Shown one piece after another: positions 32,884 through 41,852 of a stretch of DNA of 64,000 nucleotides. The position numbers and the translations under genes are program-made. The DNA comes from Symbiodinium kawagutii (lineage: Eukaryota > Sar > Dinophyceae > Suessiales > Symbiodiniaceae): the NCBI GenBank assembly GCA_009767595.1, contig VSDK01012314.1, forward strand, positions 24,190 to 88,189, given 5' to 3'. The notes beneath the pieces are model-generated. The model made no database searches, had not been told where the DNA came from, and saw only the letters and a program-made list of their open reading frames with translations. Every line of letters starts with the position of its first letter. Positions within the stretch are counted from its first letter, which is position 1.

Positions 32884-32982
32884 AGCTTGACCCCGAGGTG
32901 AAACTCATTCCGCTGCTTTGTCCAAGCACCTCCGTCACAAAGGTGCAACCCGTGGCGGGGCCGCAGACTACGTCGCCCTCCC
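32884..32982 (+). CDS. Candidate exon, strand uncertain
   Basis: Between ..tatggccag and a canonical gtaagg. It reads LDPEVKLIPLLCPSTSVTKV then QPVAGPQTTSPS. The minus strand is open over the same bases (EGDVVCGPATGCTFVTEVLG) with weaker splice sites. Confidence 0.4.
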
Positions 32983-33256
32983 GTAAGGATAGCAATGGTT
33001 CATGGTTCATGGTTTTCAGGATGGTTTGATATGTTTTTGTAAGGGTGGTAAGTAATGAAAACATGGTAATGATGGGTAAGTAATGATGGTTTGAAACTTG
33101 GTATGAGGGTTTGTGATGGATTGATCGTGGTTAGTGAGTCTGTTTAAATGGATGAAAATGCTTCATGATTGGTGCAAATTGTTAAGGATCGTTGACTGCG
33201 ATGTTCAACCATGAATACAAATGGCCGATGTTGAAGAACGCAGTCAGTAGTGGATC

Positions 33257-33460
33257 ATGATCTTGAAGTTGCTAAGTAGCGTTGGCCAGATTTCTCAAGC
33301 GTTAACACTGCTTTCGGTGCATGGCTTGAAGTCGAGTTGGGAGGTCTCGGATGATGAGGAGCCAGAGCAGGGTTTAGATAGAACAACCGAGCGCTGTGTT
33401 CCTCATGGAGCTGGCAGACTGTTTATCGTCTATGATAGCACCACCGTGACTCTATTATGA
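33257..33460 (+). CDS. Candidate coding segment to stop
   Basis: The frame contains ALTLLSVHGLKSSWEVSDDE, then EPEQGLDRTTERCVPHGAGR and LFIVYDSTTVTLL with TGA near 33458. The acidic stretch and hydrophobic end are protein-like. No domain recognised. Confidence 0.35.
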   Translation: MILKLLSSVGQISQALTLLSVHGLKSSWEVSDDEEPEQGLDRTTERCVPHGAGRLFIVYDSTTVTLL

Positions 33461-34390
33461 TGGGATGACTGATCAAATTCTGATTATCATCAGTCAACTG
33501 GATGACTCGACTTTAGTTGACTGATCAAATTCTGATAGGACCACCGTGCATCATGGGACAGTTTCTTTGGCTGTTGTCCGAACCATTGTCATTTGTCTGT
33601 GCGTACTCCCATGAAGTACTCTTGAGCCATCTGGCCTGGAAGTAGAAAAAAAAATATCCGAGAAATAGATGGTTTACCTAAAAATGTGATTCCCTGCAAA
33701 GACCCAAATCTAGGTAAATAGATACCATACATGGAGCATCTGGGGAATTCAAGCAAGGGATTCTGTAGCCAATGCGCTGGAAATACCTGATGCATCTATA
33801 ACCCTTTGGTAGATGCTCACTTGGAAATGGAAAATAATCATATTTTGTTGGAACACTGGAACGCCCTGGTAAGCTATCCATGAATGAGAGATTGTCGATT
33901 GCTAGGTTGATCTACCAGAGGGTCGTCAATATTAGTTTGGTATCTTGGCTGCTTGTGTATAACGGTTGTTGATAATCAAGCCCCGTTGACCATTCATCAT
34001 ACACTTTCCAACCAAACAGCGACCTTAGTTACCCCGAAATTTCTCCGGTTCGCTCATGAACACGCATCAATCAACCATACATCAAACCCGAACGGACTTT
34101 TAATCAACCGCGAACCCCCCATCCCAAAGACTTACCCAAAAGCAACACATCAAATCTCCTTAAGATTACAAGTAGTTCCTGCACGAGGCGGAGGCGGAAG
34201 TTTCCAAAACTTATAAGTGCATATAGAAAAAAAACATTTGAGCCTATAGAATGGCGGTCAAAACATCACGAGCGCGCAACTTGTCTGGAGAATGATCTTG
34301 TGTTGCGGTTTTTGACAAGGCAATGCATGTCCTGGGCCACGAAACAAATCAAACTGTTTCTTGGGTCTGGAAACAGAATGACTTTGTGAT
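33461..34390. other. No supported gene
   Basis: An 18-bp direct repeat (gactgatcaaattctgat) occurs at about 33467 and 33520. Otherwise short frames without motifs. Confidence 0.4.
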
Positions 34391-34391
34391 G

Positions 34392-34437
<46 letters not shown>

Positions 34438-34438
34438 C
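34391..34438. repeat. CAA trinucleotide repeat
   Basis: About 15 CAA units. They generate poly-Val, poly-Cys or poly-Leu frames on the minus strand that are not genes. Confidence 0.9.
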
Positions 34439-34847
34439 GACAACATGACAGTGCGGAGAGCGATCCCAGAGGAGCTCCATGTGCACCAAATGCCACGCCT
34501 GCCACACAAAGTCAACATAGAGACGTGCAGAAGTCGATTTTTTGGCAACAGTCATAGGAAACACTCCGAACCAAATCCGAACTAAACCGAGACCGTCTGG
34601 GACCCGTCCGTTCGACAAGGCTAGTTTCCCGATCAAGTCGACAACGTTTTTCACGAAAAAACCCATGGTTTCGTGACAAATCCAATGATCAAAAACGCAT
34701 TTCGTGCGAGACTTCCTCCATGTTTTGAACTTCCAAGATCATCGACATGCTGAAAGTACCACACCTGTCACACAAAGTCAAGATCCAAGTCATCTGCAAG
34801 ATGAGTTGAAACAGCCCTGACAGTGCGGAGAGCGTCACGCAAAGTCA

Positions 34848-36453
34848 AGATCTATTCCTTTTGAGATCTATTTCTTTTGAGATCTTTTTCCTTTGAGATG
34901 TATTTCTTTTGAGATGTATTTCTTTTGAGATCTATTCCTTTTGAGATCTATTTCTTTTGAGATCTATTTCTTTTGAGATCTATTCCTTTTGAGATCTATT
35001 TCTTTTGAGATGTATTTCTTTTGAGATCTATTCCTTTTGAGATCTATTTCTTTTGAGATCTATTCCTTTTGAGATCTATTTCTTTTGAGATCTTTTTCCT
35101 TTGAGATGTATTTCTTTTGAGATCTATTTCTTTTGAGATCTATTCCTTTTGAGATCTATTTCTTTTGAGATCTATTTCTTTTGAGATCTATTTCTTTTGA
35201 GATCTATTTCTTTTGAGATCTATTTCTTTTGAGATCTTTTTCCTTTGAGATGTATTTCTTTTGAGATCTATTTCTTTTGGGATGTATTTCTTTTGAGATC
35301 TATTCCTTTTGAGATCTATTTCTTTTGAGATCTATTTCTTTTGAGATCTTTTTCCTTTGAGATGTATTTCTTTTGAGATCTTTTTCCTTTGAGATGTATT
35401 TCTTTTGAGATGTATTTCTTTTGAGATCTATTCCTTTTGAGATCTATTTCTTTTGAGATCTATTTCTTTTGAGATCTTTTTCCTTTGAGATTTCTTTTGA
35501 GATCTTTTTCCTTTGAGATGTATTTCTTTTGAGATCTATTTGTTTTGAGATCTATTTCTTTTGAGATGTATTTCTTTTGAGATCTATTTGTTTTGAGATC
35601 TATTTCTTTTGAGATCTATTTCTTTTGAGATGTATTTCTTTTGAGATCTATTTGTTTTGAGATCTATTTCTTTTGAGATGTATTTCTTTTGAGATCTATT
35701 TGTTTTGAGATCTATTTCTTTTGAGATCTATTTCTTTTGAGATGTATTTCTTTTGAGATCTATTTGTTTTGAGATCTATTTCTTTTGAGATGTATTTCTT
35801 TTGAGATCTATTTGTTTTGAGATCTATTTCTTTTGAGATCTTTTTCCTTTGAGATGTATTTCTTTTGAGATCTATTTGTTTTGAGATCTATTTCTTTTGA
35901 GATGTATTTCTTTTGAGATCTATTCCTTTTGAGATCTATTTCTTTTGAGATCTTTTTCCTTTGAGATGTATTTTTTTGGAGATCTATTTCCTTTGAGATG
36001 TATTTCTTTTGAGATCTATTTCTTTTGAGATCTATTCCTTTTGAGATCTATTTCTTTTGAGATCTTTTTCCTTTGAGATGTATTTCTTTTGAGATCTATT
36101 TCTTTTGAGATCTATTCCTTTTGAGATCTATTTCTTTTGAGATCTATTTCTTTTGAGATCTATTCCTTTTGAGATCTATTTCTTTTGAGATCTATTTCTT
36201 TTGAGATCTTTTTCCTTTGAGATGTATTTCTTTTGAGATCTATTTCTTTTGAGATCTTTTTCCTTTGAGATGTATTTCTTTTGAGATCTATTTCTTTTGA
36301 GATCTATTCCTTTTGAGATCTATTTCTTTTGAGATCTATTTCTTTTGAGATCTATTTCTTTTGAGATCTATTTCTTTTGAGATCTATTTCTTTTGAGATC
36401 TATTTCTTTTGAGATCTATTTCTTTTGAGATCTATTTCTTTTGAGATCTTTTC
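34848..36453. repeat. 16-bp minisatellite, about 100 copies
   Basis: Unit gagatctatttctttt, with variants TTCC for TTTC, agatgt for agatct, cttttt for ctattt, and ttg for ttc. Roughly 1.6 kb without a break. Variant units recur in runs (for example ctatttgtttt at 35530-35880), showing higher-order duplication. Each consensus unit carries the palindrome AGATCT. It ends 250 bp before the exon at 36702, so it probably lies in an intron. Confidence 0.95.
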
Positions 36454-36701
36454 AAATCTTCGTAACACGGAAGTTCCGCACTTCGTAACTAAACTTCCTT
36501 TGACTAGATCATCAACGGTTGATCCCCAAATCAGCGGTTCAATCATCAGTTAGGTTTTTCACACATCTAGAAAACCATCTAAAAGACCTGAATGATGATT
36601 TACCAGTTATTAGATGGTCATCTAAAAAACCATCTGGTGATTAAAAAAACATCTGGTGATAAAACCACCAACCAGATCAGTTATTCATCAAATCTCCGCA
36701 G

Positions 36702-36845
36702 TTCATCACCAGATCATCACCCCTTGCTGCACCGTTGGAGGTGCCCATCGAGCGCGTCAGCTCACAGGTGCAGCAGCTGGGGACGGTCATGGTGCGGTCA
36801 GGTGGGCCCCGTTCAGCATCAACCATGACCATCCATGACCACCAG
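36702..36845 (+). CDS. Well-bounded 48-codon exon of an unknown protein
   Basis: Acceptor ..aaatctccgcag, donor gtatgg, phase 0 at both ends. It reads FITRSSPLAAPLEVPIERVS, SQVQQLGTVMVRSGGPRSAS then TMTIHDHQ. VPIERVSSQVQQLGTVMV looks like a short amphipathic helix. The downstream intron begins with a MITE-A copy ten bases in, and that copy hosts the LINE. The next phase-compatible candidate is 48204, implying an intron of over 11 kb. Family not recognised. Confidence 0.55.
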
Positions 36846-36855
36846 GTATGGTAGA

Positions 36856-36965
36856 TATAGCTATGGGTCAATATTAACTAGCCAACTACTGTGGGATGAC
36901 CACCAACAATACTAGGGAAAATAATGGTTAATGATGGGGAACCAGGGGTACGGGGTTTTGACCCA
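36856..36965. mobile_element. MITE-A copy, left part, split by the LINE
   Basis: Left end TATAGCTATGGGTCAATATT and almost the whole core up to GGGGTTTTGACCCA. The missing right end, CTGCCATA, is found at 47011-47019 after the LINE and its duplicated target. Confidence 0.75.
36952..36965. repeat. LINE target-site duplication, left
   Basis: GGGGTTTTGACCCA, identical to 46997-47010. The bases on either side of the two copies differ, so the duplication is exactly 14 bp. Confidence 0.85.
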
Positions 36966-37031
36966 AGATCTTGGCCCGAGGCCTGCCAGCGGTAGTTCTG
37001 CGCCAGCCAATACTCGGGGGGGTTTGTTCAC

Positions 37032-40000
37032 ATGGCGGCTGATCAGAAGCGTTGTGGTCTTCAATTGGAACCCCAATGGCAGACAGTAGTTGTTGGGGAC
37101 CGAGTTGATGTTGCAGCCGATCTGGTCATCTTCGATCCAGCTCATGCCAAGCACCTGATGAGAACTTTGGTCGGTCGGAAGTTCTTCACTTTTGCGGGTA
37201 CCATTGAGGCCAAGCCATCATGCAGTTTGCTCCAGGTAGCAGTTGTTGAGGCCAGTCCTAGATTGCACATCGAACAGTCTGAGGGGGTGGTGCTACTCCA
37301 TGACATTCCTGACTACACCATGTTTTCTGAAGCAGTCGACACATGCTCTGGGATTGGGGTGTTGCGAGATGGAGTTGAAGCATGTGGTATTCGAATCACG
37401 GCCACTAATGAACTCCGGGAAGTTTATTGTCAGTGGCAGTGCAGGCAAGGACGTGAGCACATTGTTCAAGGTGACCTGGGGGACCCACATGTTTTGGCCC
37501 AATTGCATCGGCATGCACGACAGTCACACATGCTGTTGTCAGGTTTCAGTTGTCAGCCTTGGTCTAGATTGGGAGATCATCGAAAACTGGATGACCAGAG
37601 AGCCTCTGCCCTCCACAAAGCATTGTTTGCGGCTTTCCACCTTCGATCCCACAGTGTGGTACTCGAGTGTGTGACACAAGCTGGGGAGGACAAAGAGGTT
37701 GTGCAGACCATTCAACAGTTCTGTCGCACTTTGAACTTTCGCATGGCACACACCACATTGAGGCTTGAACATGTCATGCCTGCCCGACGTAGTAGGTGGT
37801 GGGCACTCCTCACACATGCAACCATGCCACCTATGGCCCTTCGAGATTTGCCGGTGATCACACCCACTCCAACGGTTGGGGACCTGTTGCCTATCATTCC
37901 AGTATGGACACCAGGTGAAGTCAAGAACCTGTCCTTGGATCAACATGAGACACGCATGTTTCAGACCTATGGAGGCTTGGACAAAGCCATCTTGAGGCTT
38001 GACGGTAGCGCACCGACAGCGCTGCATGGGTGGGGGAATCAGCTCACCAACTGTTCGTGCGGGTGCCGCCAGCACCCCCTTTCTGAGGCACGGCTGGAGG
38101 CAAAGGGGCTACATGGTGCACTCATCCTCACAGAGGGATCGTACACTACGATGTATGGACCCCTCCCCAAGACGCGTCACGTTCACCCATGGGAACTTTC
38201 AGTTCTCAACGGAGCGCTTCCTGACAAACAGTGGAGCCCTAATTTGAGGCTTGACATTTCAGGTCTTGGGCAAATGGCCTCTCCGATTCAATCATGTTGG
38301 ATAGTGGCACAATTTCAGAGTCATTTTGATGCTGCTCAGGGAAACCTTGTCACTCCTCCTGAGACCAAGCTTTGGCAGTACATGCAAACCTTGTTTTCCA
38401 TTGTTCAGGAGCACCAGCCTGCCATTGGCCAGCACCCACGTTTCCAACAGTACGTCCAAGCAGTGCAGGCAGGATTGCAAGTGTCTCACTTCAGCCAAGT
38501 TCCTCAGGTGTTGCCAGGGTCCATTGGGACAAGTTCAGAAGACATCTCAAACAGCCAGCGGTTGGGACGCCAGCACCCATGGGAGGATCAAGAAATGTGC
38601 AAACAGCCAGCGACCGGGCCGCAAGCACCCGAGAAAAGGGATCAACAGCCAGCGGAGCAGTCGCAAGAACTGCAAAACCAGCCAGCGACCGGGACGCGAG
38701 AACCCCAGGAAGACATGTCCGTAGATGAAGTAGGATCTAGCACTGAGGAAGTTGCATCTCATTCGGACCTTGATCATCCTCATCAGATCACCCAGCTCGA
38801 CCATCATTCGTCATCTGAGCCTACCAGTGAACCCATGGAAGAAGTTGCCCATGCAGCCATGCTTCCTCAGGATTGCCATGGGGGGTTAGCCGCTTTTGCC
38901 ACTCATCAAGCAGTTGAGCCAGCAGTGAGCCCTGAGGTTACTCGTACTCCCACCAGAACCTCCGATGAAGAGTTTGCCAGTGCAATTGCCCACCATGAGT
39001 TCCCTGCGGATGAAGCCATTCCCATGGATGAAGTTGCCCACACCCCAACTGTCCAGGATGACTCCCACAACACGATCATGTTGTTTCGGTCAGGTGACCA
39101 TGTCCCTGCCTTTGTTAAGGTCCCCAAACAAGACACGGTTGGGATGGTTACGGTGGCTGAGGACAAGTTGCGTAGCATGCAGCAGCCCATCAGGGTCACA
39201 AATGCCTTGGGGGTCCCAATACCATTGCAGTCGACCACGTCACCTTTGCAACAGGTTTTCCTCGAACAACACTGGGTTGATGAACCACCACTGGATGAGA
39301 ATCTGAAGTGTCCCAGTTACTTGTTGCAGACTTTCCCTCACCGAGCTGCGCTGTTGTATCACCAGAAGGGATGGGTCGCTGATGATGAAATGTGGTTTTA
39401 CTTGCAGATGCTTCAGCCCATGGGATATGCAACGGTCATCTATCCTTGCTTGATTCAGCCCAACTTGCCATTGAACGAGCAGGCGATCCAACTGATGACC
39501 TGGCTGTGGACTGCCTTGCCCACCAGCACAACCACAACTGCGGTAGCCTCGGTTTTTGCCCTTGAGGGTCAATGGATTCCAATTTTGGTTGTCAACACCA
39601 CCTCAGGCTGGAATGTGTATACGGTGCCAGTTGCTCAAAAGTTGGTCATTCATGCATTCGGATTGGCAAACATCCCTGCGTCCATCGTCACTGAAGACAT
39701 TTCATCGGTCTTTCGTCATGATTGTGGTTTTCAGGCGGTTCAATGGTTGGCGCATCAGATTGCTGACCCAGTTCATGATCATACTCAAGAGACCATCCGC
39801 CCGATTTCCGTTGACCAAGCTCTGGAGTGGAGAATCCGGTTTGAGTTTGCCTTGCATTATCATGGCCATGCACAGCTTCCGGTTGAGGCAGGCATCCGTT
39901 TCTTTGCAGGGGGGGCAGCTGACATTACTGATCAGTTGGTGTCATTGCTGACTCAGCACGGAGTCCCACCTGAGCATGCAGGTGACAGGGCTAACACAGT

Positions 40001-41816
40001 GATTGAGAAGCTAGGCAGAGGCCAGTTGCAATCCATCTTGAGGAGTGCCACAGCTTGGAGGGACCTGAAGGCTTTGGCTAATGCGGCAACCCCAAAGCTT
40101 CAATTGGTCATGGGACATGAACTCCAGCAAGTCATCCAACAAAGGGCCAAAGAGGGAAAACCTTTCGGATCCAAGAAGTCCAAGAACAAGACACCTAGCC
40201 AGCCCAATGCTCGCCCGGTTGTGGTAGCCCCTGAAGATGTGTCCATTCCGGGGGGAATTTTCCAGGATGCCAACCACAACCCCGTTCAACAGATCAACAT
40301 CGCTGGAGTTACCGCAGGGGCGAAAGGGATTGCGTTGGCAACCGTCCAACAGGCATCGAGCTACCTGAAGTACCCCAAACCTTTGTCGAAACATGGATTG
40401 GCATTGCTGGTTCTGGATCATCATGGGGCGTTACCATCCAACGTGGGTACTGACATCAGATTTCCAGCTCGATGTGAGAAGTCGGGTGAGCCAATCATCC
40501 TAGGGGCCAAGTTGCTGCAACTTGGGAGCACGCCCATCACAAGGATTCCACCAGCACAGGCTGCGAAGATTGATGAAGTTGCTAATGCAGTCATTCGGAT
40601 TGTGGTATTCAGGGATGAGTGGGAGTATGAATGGCAAGATTTCATCTCCCGGCCTGTCAAGTCGTTGGTGGACACATTGAGTTGGCTTGCTCCTGCCGAT
40701 GGCAAGTCACCCATTTTGGAATGTTGGGACCGACAATTCCTTACTTTTCGCCTCCAGAAATCACCTCCCTCAGATGCAGACCTGTTCTGTGTCAATGTGC
40801 GAGTTGACTCACCGGACATGAATGACATTTTGGGGCGATCAGGACAACGGGGAATTTATGCTGAACCACGGACACCCGATGGAAGAGCACCTGCCGAACA
40901 ATACAGGGTCATTTGGATCAACAAATCTGACAAGATGGCGGTCACATTGGCAGGAGAGGCAACCAGTCAGTGGACCAGCTTGGTCCGAAGTGGTCAACGC
41001 TATGGCTTGAGGGTACTGGCAGGGGATGCTGCCCAGGTTCACCAGCAACACAAGCCTGATTTGCCATGGTTGGACGCCACACAGATGCAGACATGGGTAG
41101 GAGGACCTTTTCCTTACGGAGCTACTCGTGCCTCGCTCACCAAGTTGTTCGGCACATGGTCGTGGAGTGCAAGGCCGGTCCAGGCCAAGGGAAGATCTCC
41201 TTGTGGAAAAGAGACGATGTGGTGGATTCAGGCAACCAACAACCCGAAGTTTGAGGTTTACCACATGGACCATGCTGACGTGTTGCTCACACCCACACAG
41301 GCCAAGGATGATAAGCAGATGCGCCCTGGGTTAGTGCATGCCATTCAAGCATCGCCCAACACCATGAAGCTCCTCACTGCGGCCCCAACAGTTGATCCCC
41401 TTCAAGTCAATGATCCATGGCAATCGGGTGCCTCCAGTGGACCCGCCAAGATGCCGAGGATGAGCAACCCTGCCATTCCGGACTCCCAAGTTGATGCTAT
41501 TGTTGCTAAGGTGGAACAACGAATCCAAGCGAACCTCCCAAAACAAGCTGATGATGGTGATGTCACAATGGACAGCTCTGAAGCTAAGGTTCAGTGTTTG
41601 GAGGAACGGTTGGCAGTTCTGGAACAGACAGTCCAGTCCCATCATACCCAGCAGACACTGCACAACCAGAAAGTGTCACAAGAGGTCACTGGTATTCGGC
41701 AGCAAGTCACTGACCAGGCCACAGCTTTGCACCAGCACTTTGACAGTAAGATGGGTGAACAGCTGAAGCACATTGAGGAGCTTTTGAATGCAAACAAAGC
41801 TCGCAAAACCGAGTGA
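37032..41816 (+). CDS. LINE ORF1: C5 cytosine methyltransferase domain fused to ORF1 protein
   Basis: 1594 codons. Residues about 95-430 are a C5 DNA methyltransferase: motif I DTCSGIGVL (103-111), motif II-like NEL, motif III QGDLGD, motif IV GFSCQPWSRL (171-180, candidate nucleophile Cys174), motif VI LECV (Glu212), motif VIII ARRSRWW (251-257), motif IX-like HPWELSVLNG and motif X-like GQMASPIQSCWI. Catalytic Cys, Glu and Arg are kept, but the usual PCQ is SCQ and ENV is ECV. About 480-700: low-complexity linker rich in QPATG-like repeats and acidic MDEVAH motifs. About 770-920: unknown domain with QWIP (847) and DCGFQAVQW (Cys898), faintly like papain/OTU-fold proteases but with Gln where His would be expected. 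About 1040-1060: basic KPFGSKKSKNK. About 1070-1450: unknown domain. About 1490-1590: coiled coil (CLEERLAVLEQTV). Presumed to coat the RNA and methylate new DNA copies; function is inferred from known retrotransposon DNMTs. Confidence 0.8.
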   Translation: MAADQKRCGLQLEPQWQTVVVGDRVDVAADLVIFDPAHAKHLMRTLVGRKFFTFAGTIEAKPSCSLLQVAVVEASPRLHIEQSEGVVLLHDIPDYTMFSEAVDTCSGIGVLRDGVEACGIRITATNELREVYCQWQCRQGREHIVQGDLGDPHVLAQLHRHARQSHMLLSGFSCQPWSRLGDHRKLDDQRASALHKALFAAFHLRSHSVVLECVTQAGEDKEVVQTIQQFCRTLNFRMAHTTLRLEHVMPARRSRWWALLTHATMPPMALRDLPVITPTPTVGDLLPIIPVWTPGEVKNLSLDQHETRMFQTYGGLDKAILRLDGSAPTALHGWGNQLTNCSCGCRQHPLSEARLEAKGLHGALILTEGSYTTMYGPLPKTRHVHPWELSVLNGALPDKQWSPNLRLDISGLGQMASPIQSCWIVAQFQSHFDAAQGNLVTPPETKLWQYMQTLFSIVQEHQPAIGQHPRFQQYVQAVQAGLQVSHFSQVPQVLPGSIGTSSEDISNSQRLGRQHPWEDQEMCKQPATGPQAPEKRDQQPAEQSQELQNQPATGTREPQEDMSVDEVGSSTEEVASHSDLDHPHQITQLDHHSSSEPTSEPMEEVAHAAMLPQDCHGGLAAFATHQAVEPAVSPEVTRTPTRTSDEEFASAIAHHEFPADEAIPMDEVAHTPTVQDDSHNTIMLFRSGDHVPAFVKVPKQDTVGMVTVAEDKLRSMQQPIRVTNALGVPIPLQSTTSPLQQVFLEQHWVDEPPLDENLKCPSYLLQTFPHRAALLYHQKGWVADDEMWFYLQMLQPMGYATVIYPCLIQPNLPLNEQAIQLMTWLWTALPTSTTTTAVASVFALEGQWIPILVVNTTSGWNVYTVPVAQKLVIHAFGLANIPASIVTEDISSVFRHDCGFQAVQWLAHQIADPVHDHTQETIRPISVDQALEWRIRFEFALHYHGHAQLPVEAGIRFFAGGAADITDQLVSLLTQHGVPPEHAGDRANTVIEKLGRGQLQSILRSATAWRDLKALANAATPKLQLVMGHELQQVIQQRAKEGKPFGSKKSKNKTPSQPNARPVVVAPEDVSIPGGIFQDANHNPVQQINIAGVTAGAKGIALATVQQASSYLKYPKPLSKHGLALLVLDHHGALPSNVGTDIRFPARCEKSGEPIILGAKLLQLGSTPITRIPPAQAAKIDEVANAVIRIVVFRDEWEYEWQDFISRPVKSLVDTLSWLAPADGKSPILECWDRQFLTFRLQKSPPSDADLFCVNVRVDSPDMNDILGRSGQRGIYAEPRTPDGRAPAEQYRVIWINKSDKMAVTLAGEATSQWTSLVRSGQRYGLRVLAGDAAQVHQQHKPDLPWLDATQMQTWVGGPFPYGATRASLTKLFGTWSWSARPVQAKGRSPCGKETMWWIQATNNPKFEVYHMDHADVLLTPTQAKDDKQMRPGLVHAIQASPNTMKLLTAAPTVDPLQVNDPWQSGASSGPAKMPRMSNPAIPDSQVDAIVAKVEQRIQANLPKQADDGDVTMDSSEAKVQCLEERLAVLEQTVQSHHTQQTLHNQKVSQEVTGIRQQVTDQATALHQHFDSKMGEQLKHIEELLNANKARKTE

Positions 41817-41852
41817 CTAGGCCACCGAACACAGCGGCGAGGTGATGAGTCA

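Noticed and set aside
34258..34666. Minus-strand poly-Val, poly-Cys and poly-Leu frames
   Set aside because: Three frames of one CAA repeat.
34848..36453. Centromeric or telomeric repeat
   Set aside because: The 16-bp unit is not a telomere-type repeat and the array is short and flanked by exon-like DNA.
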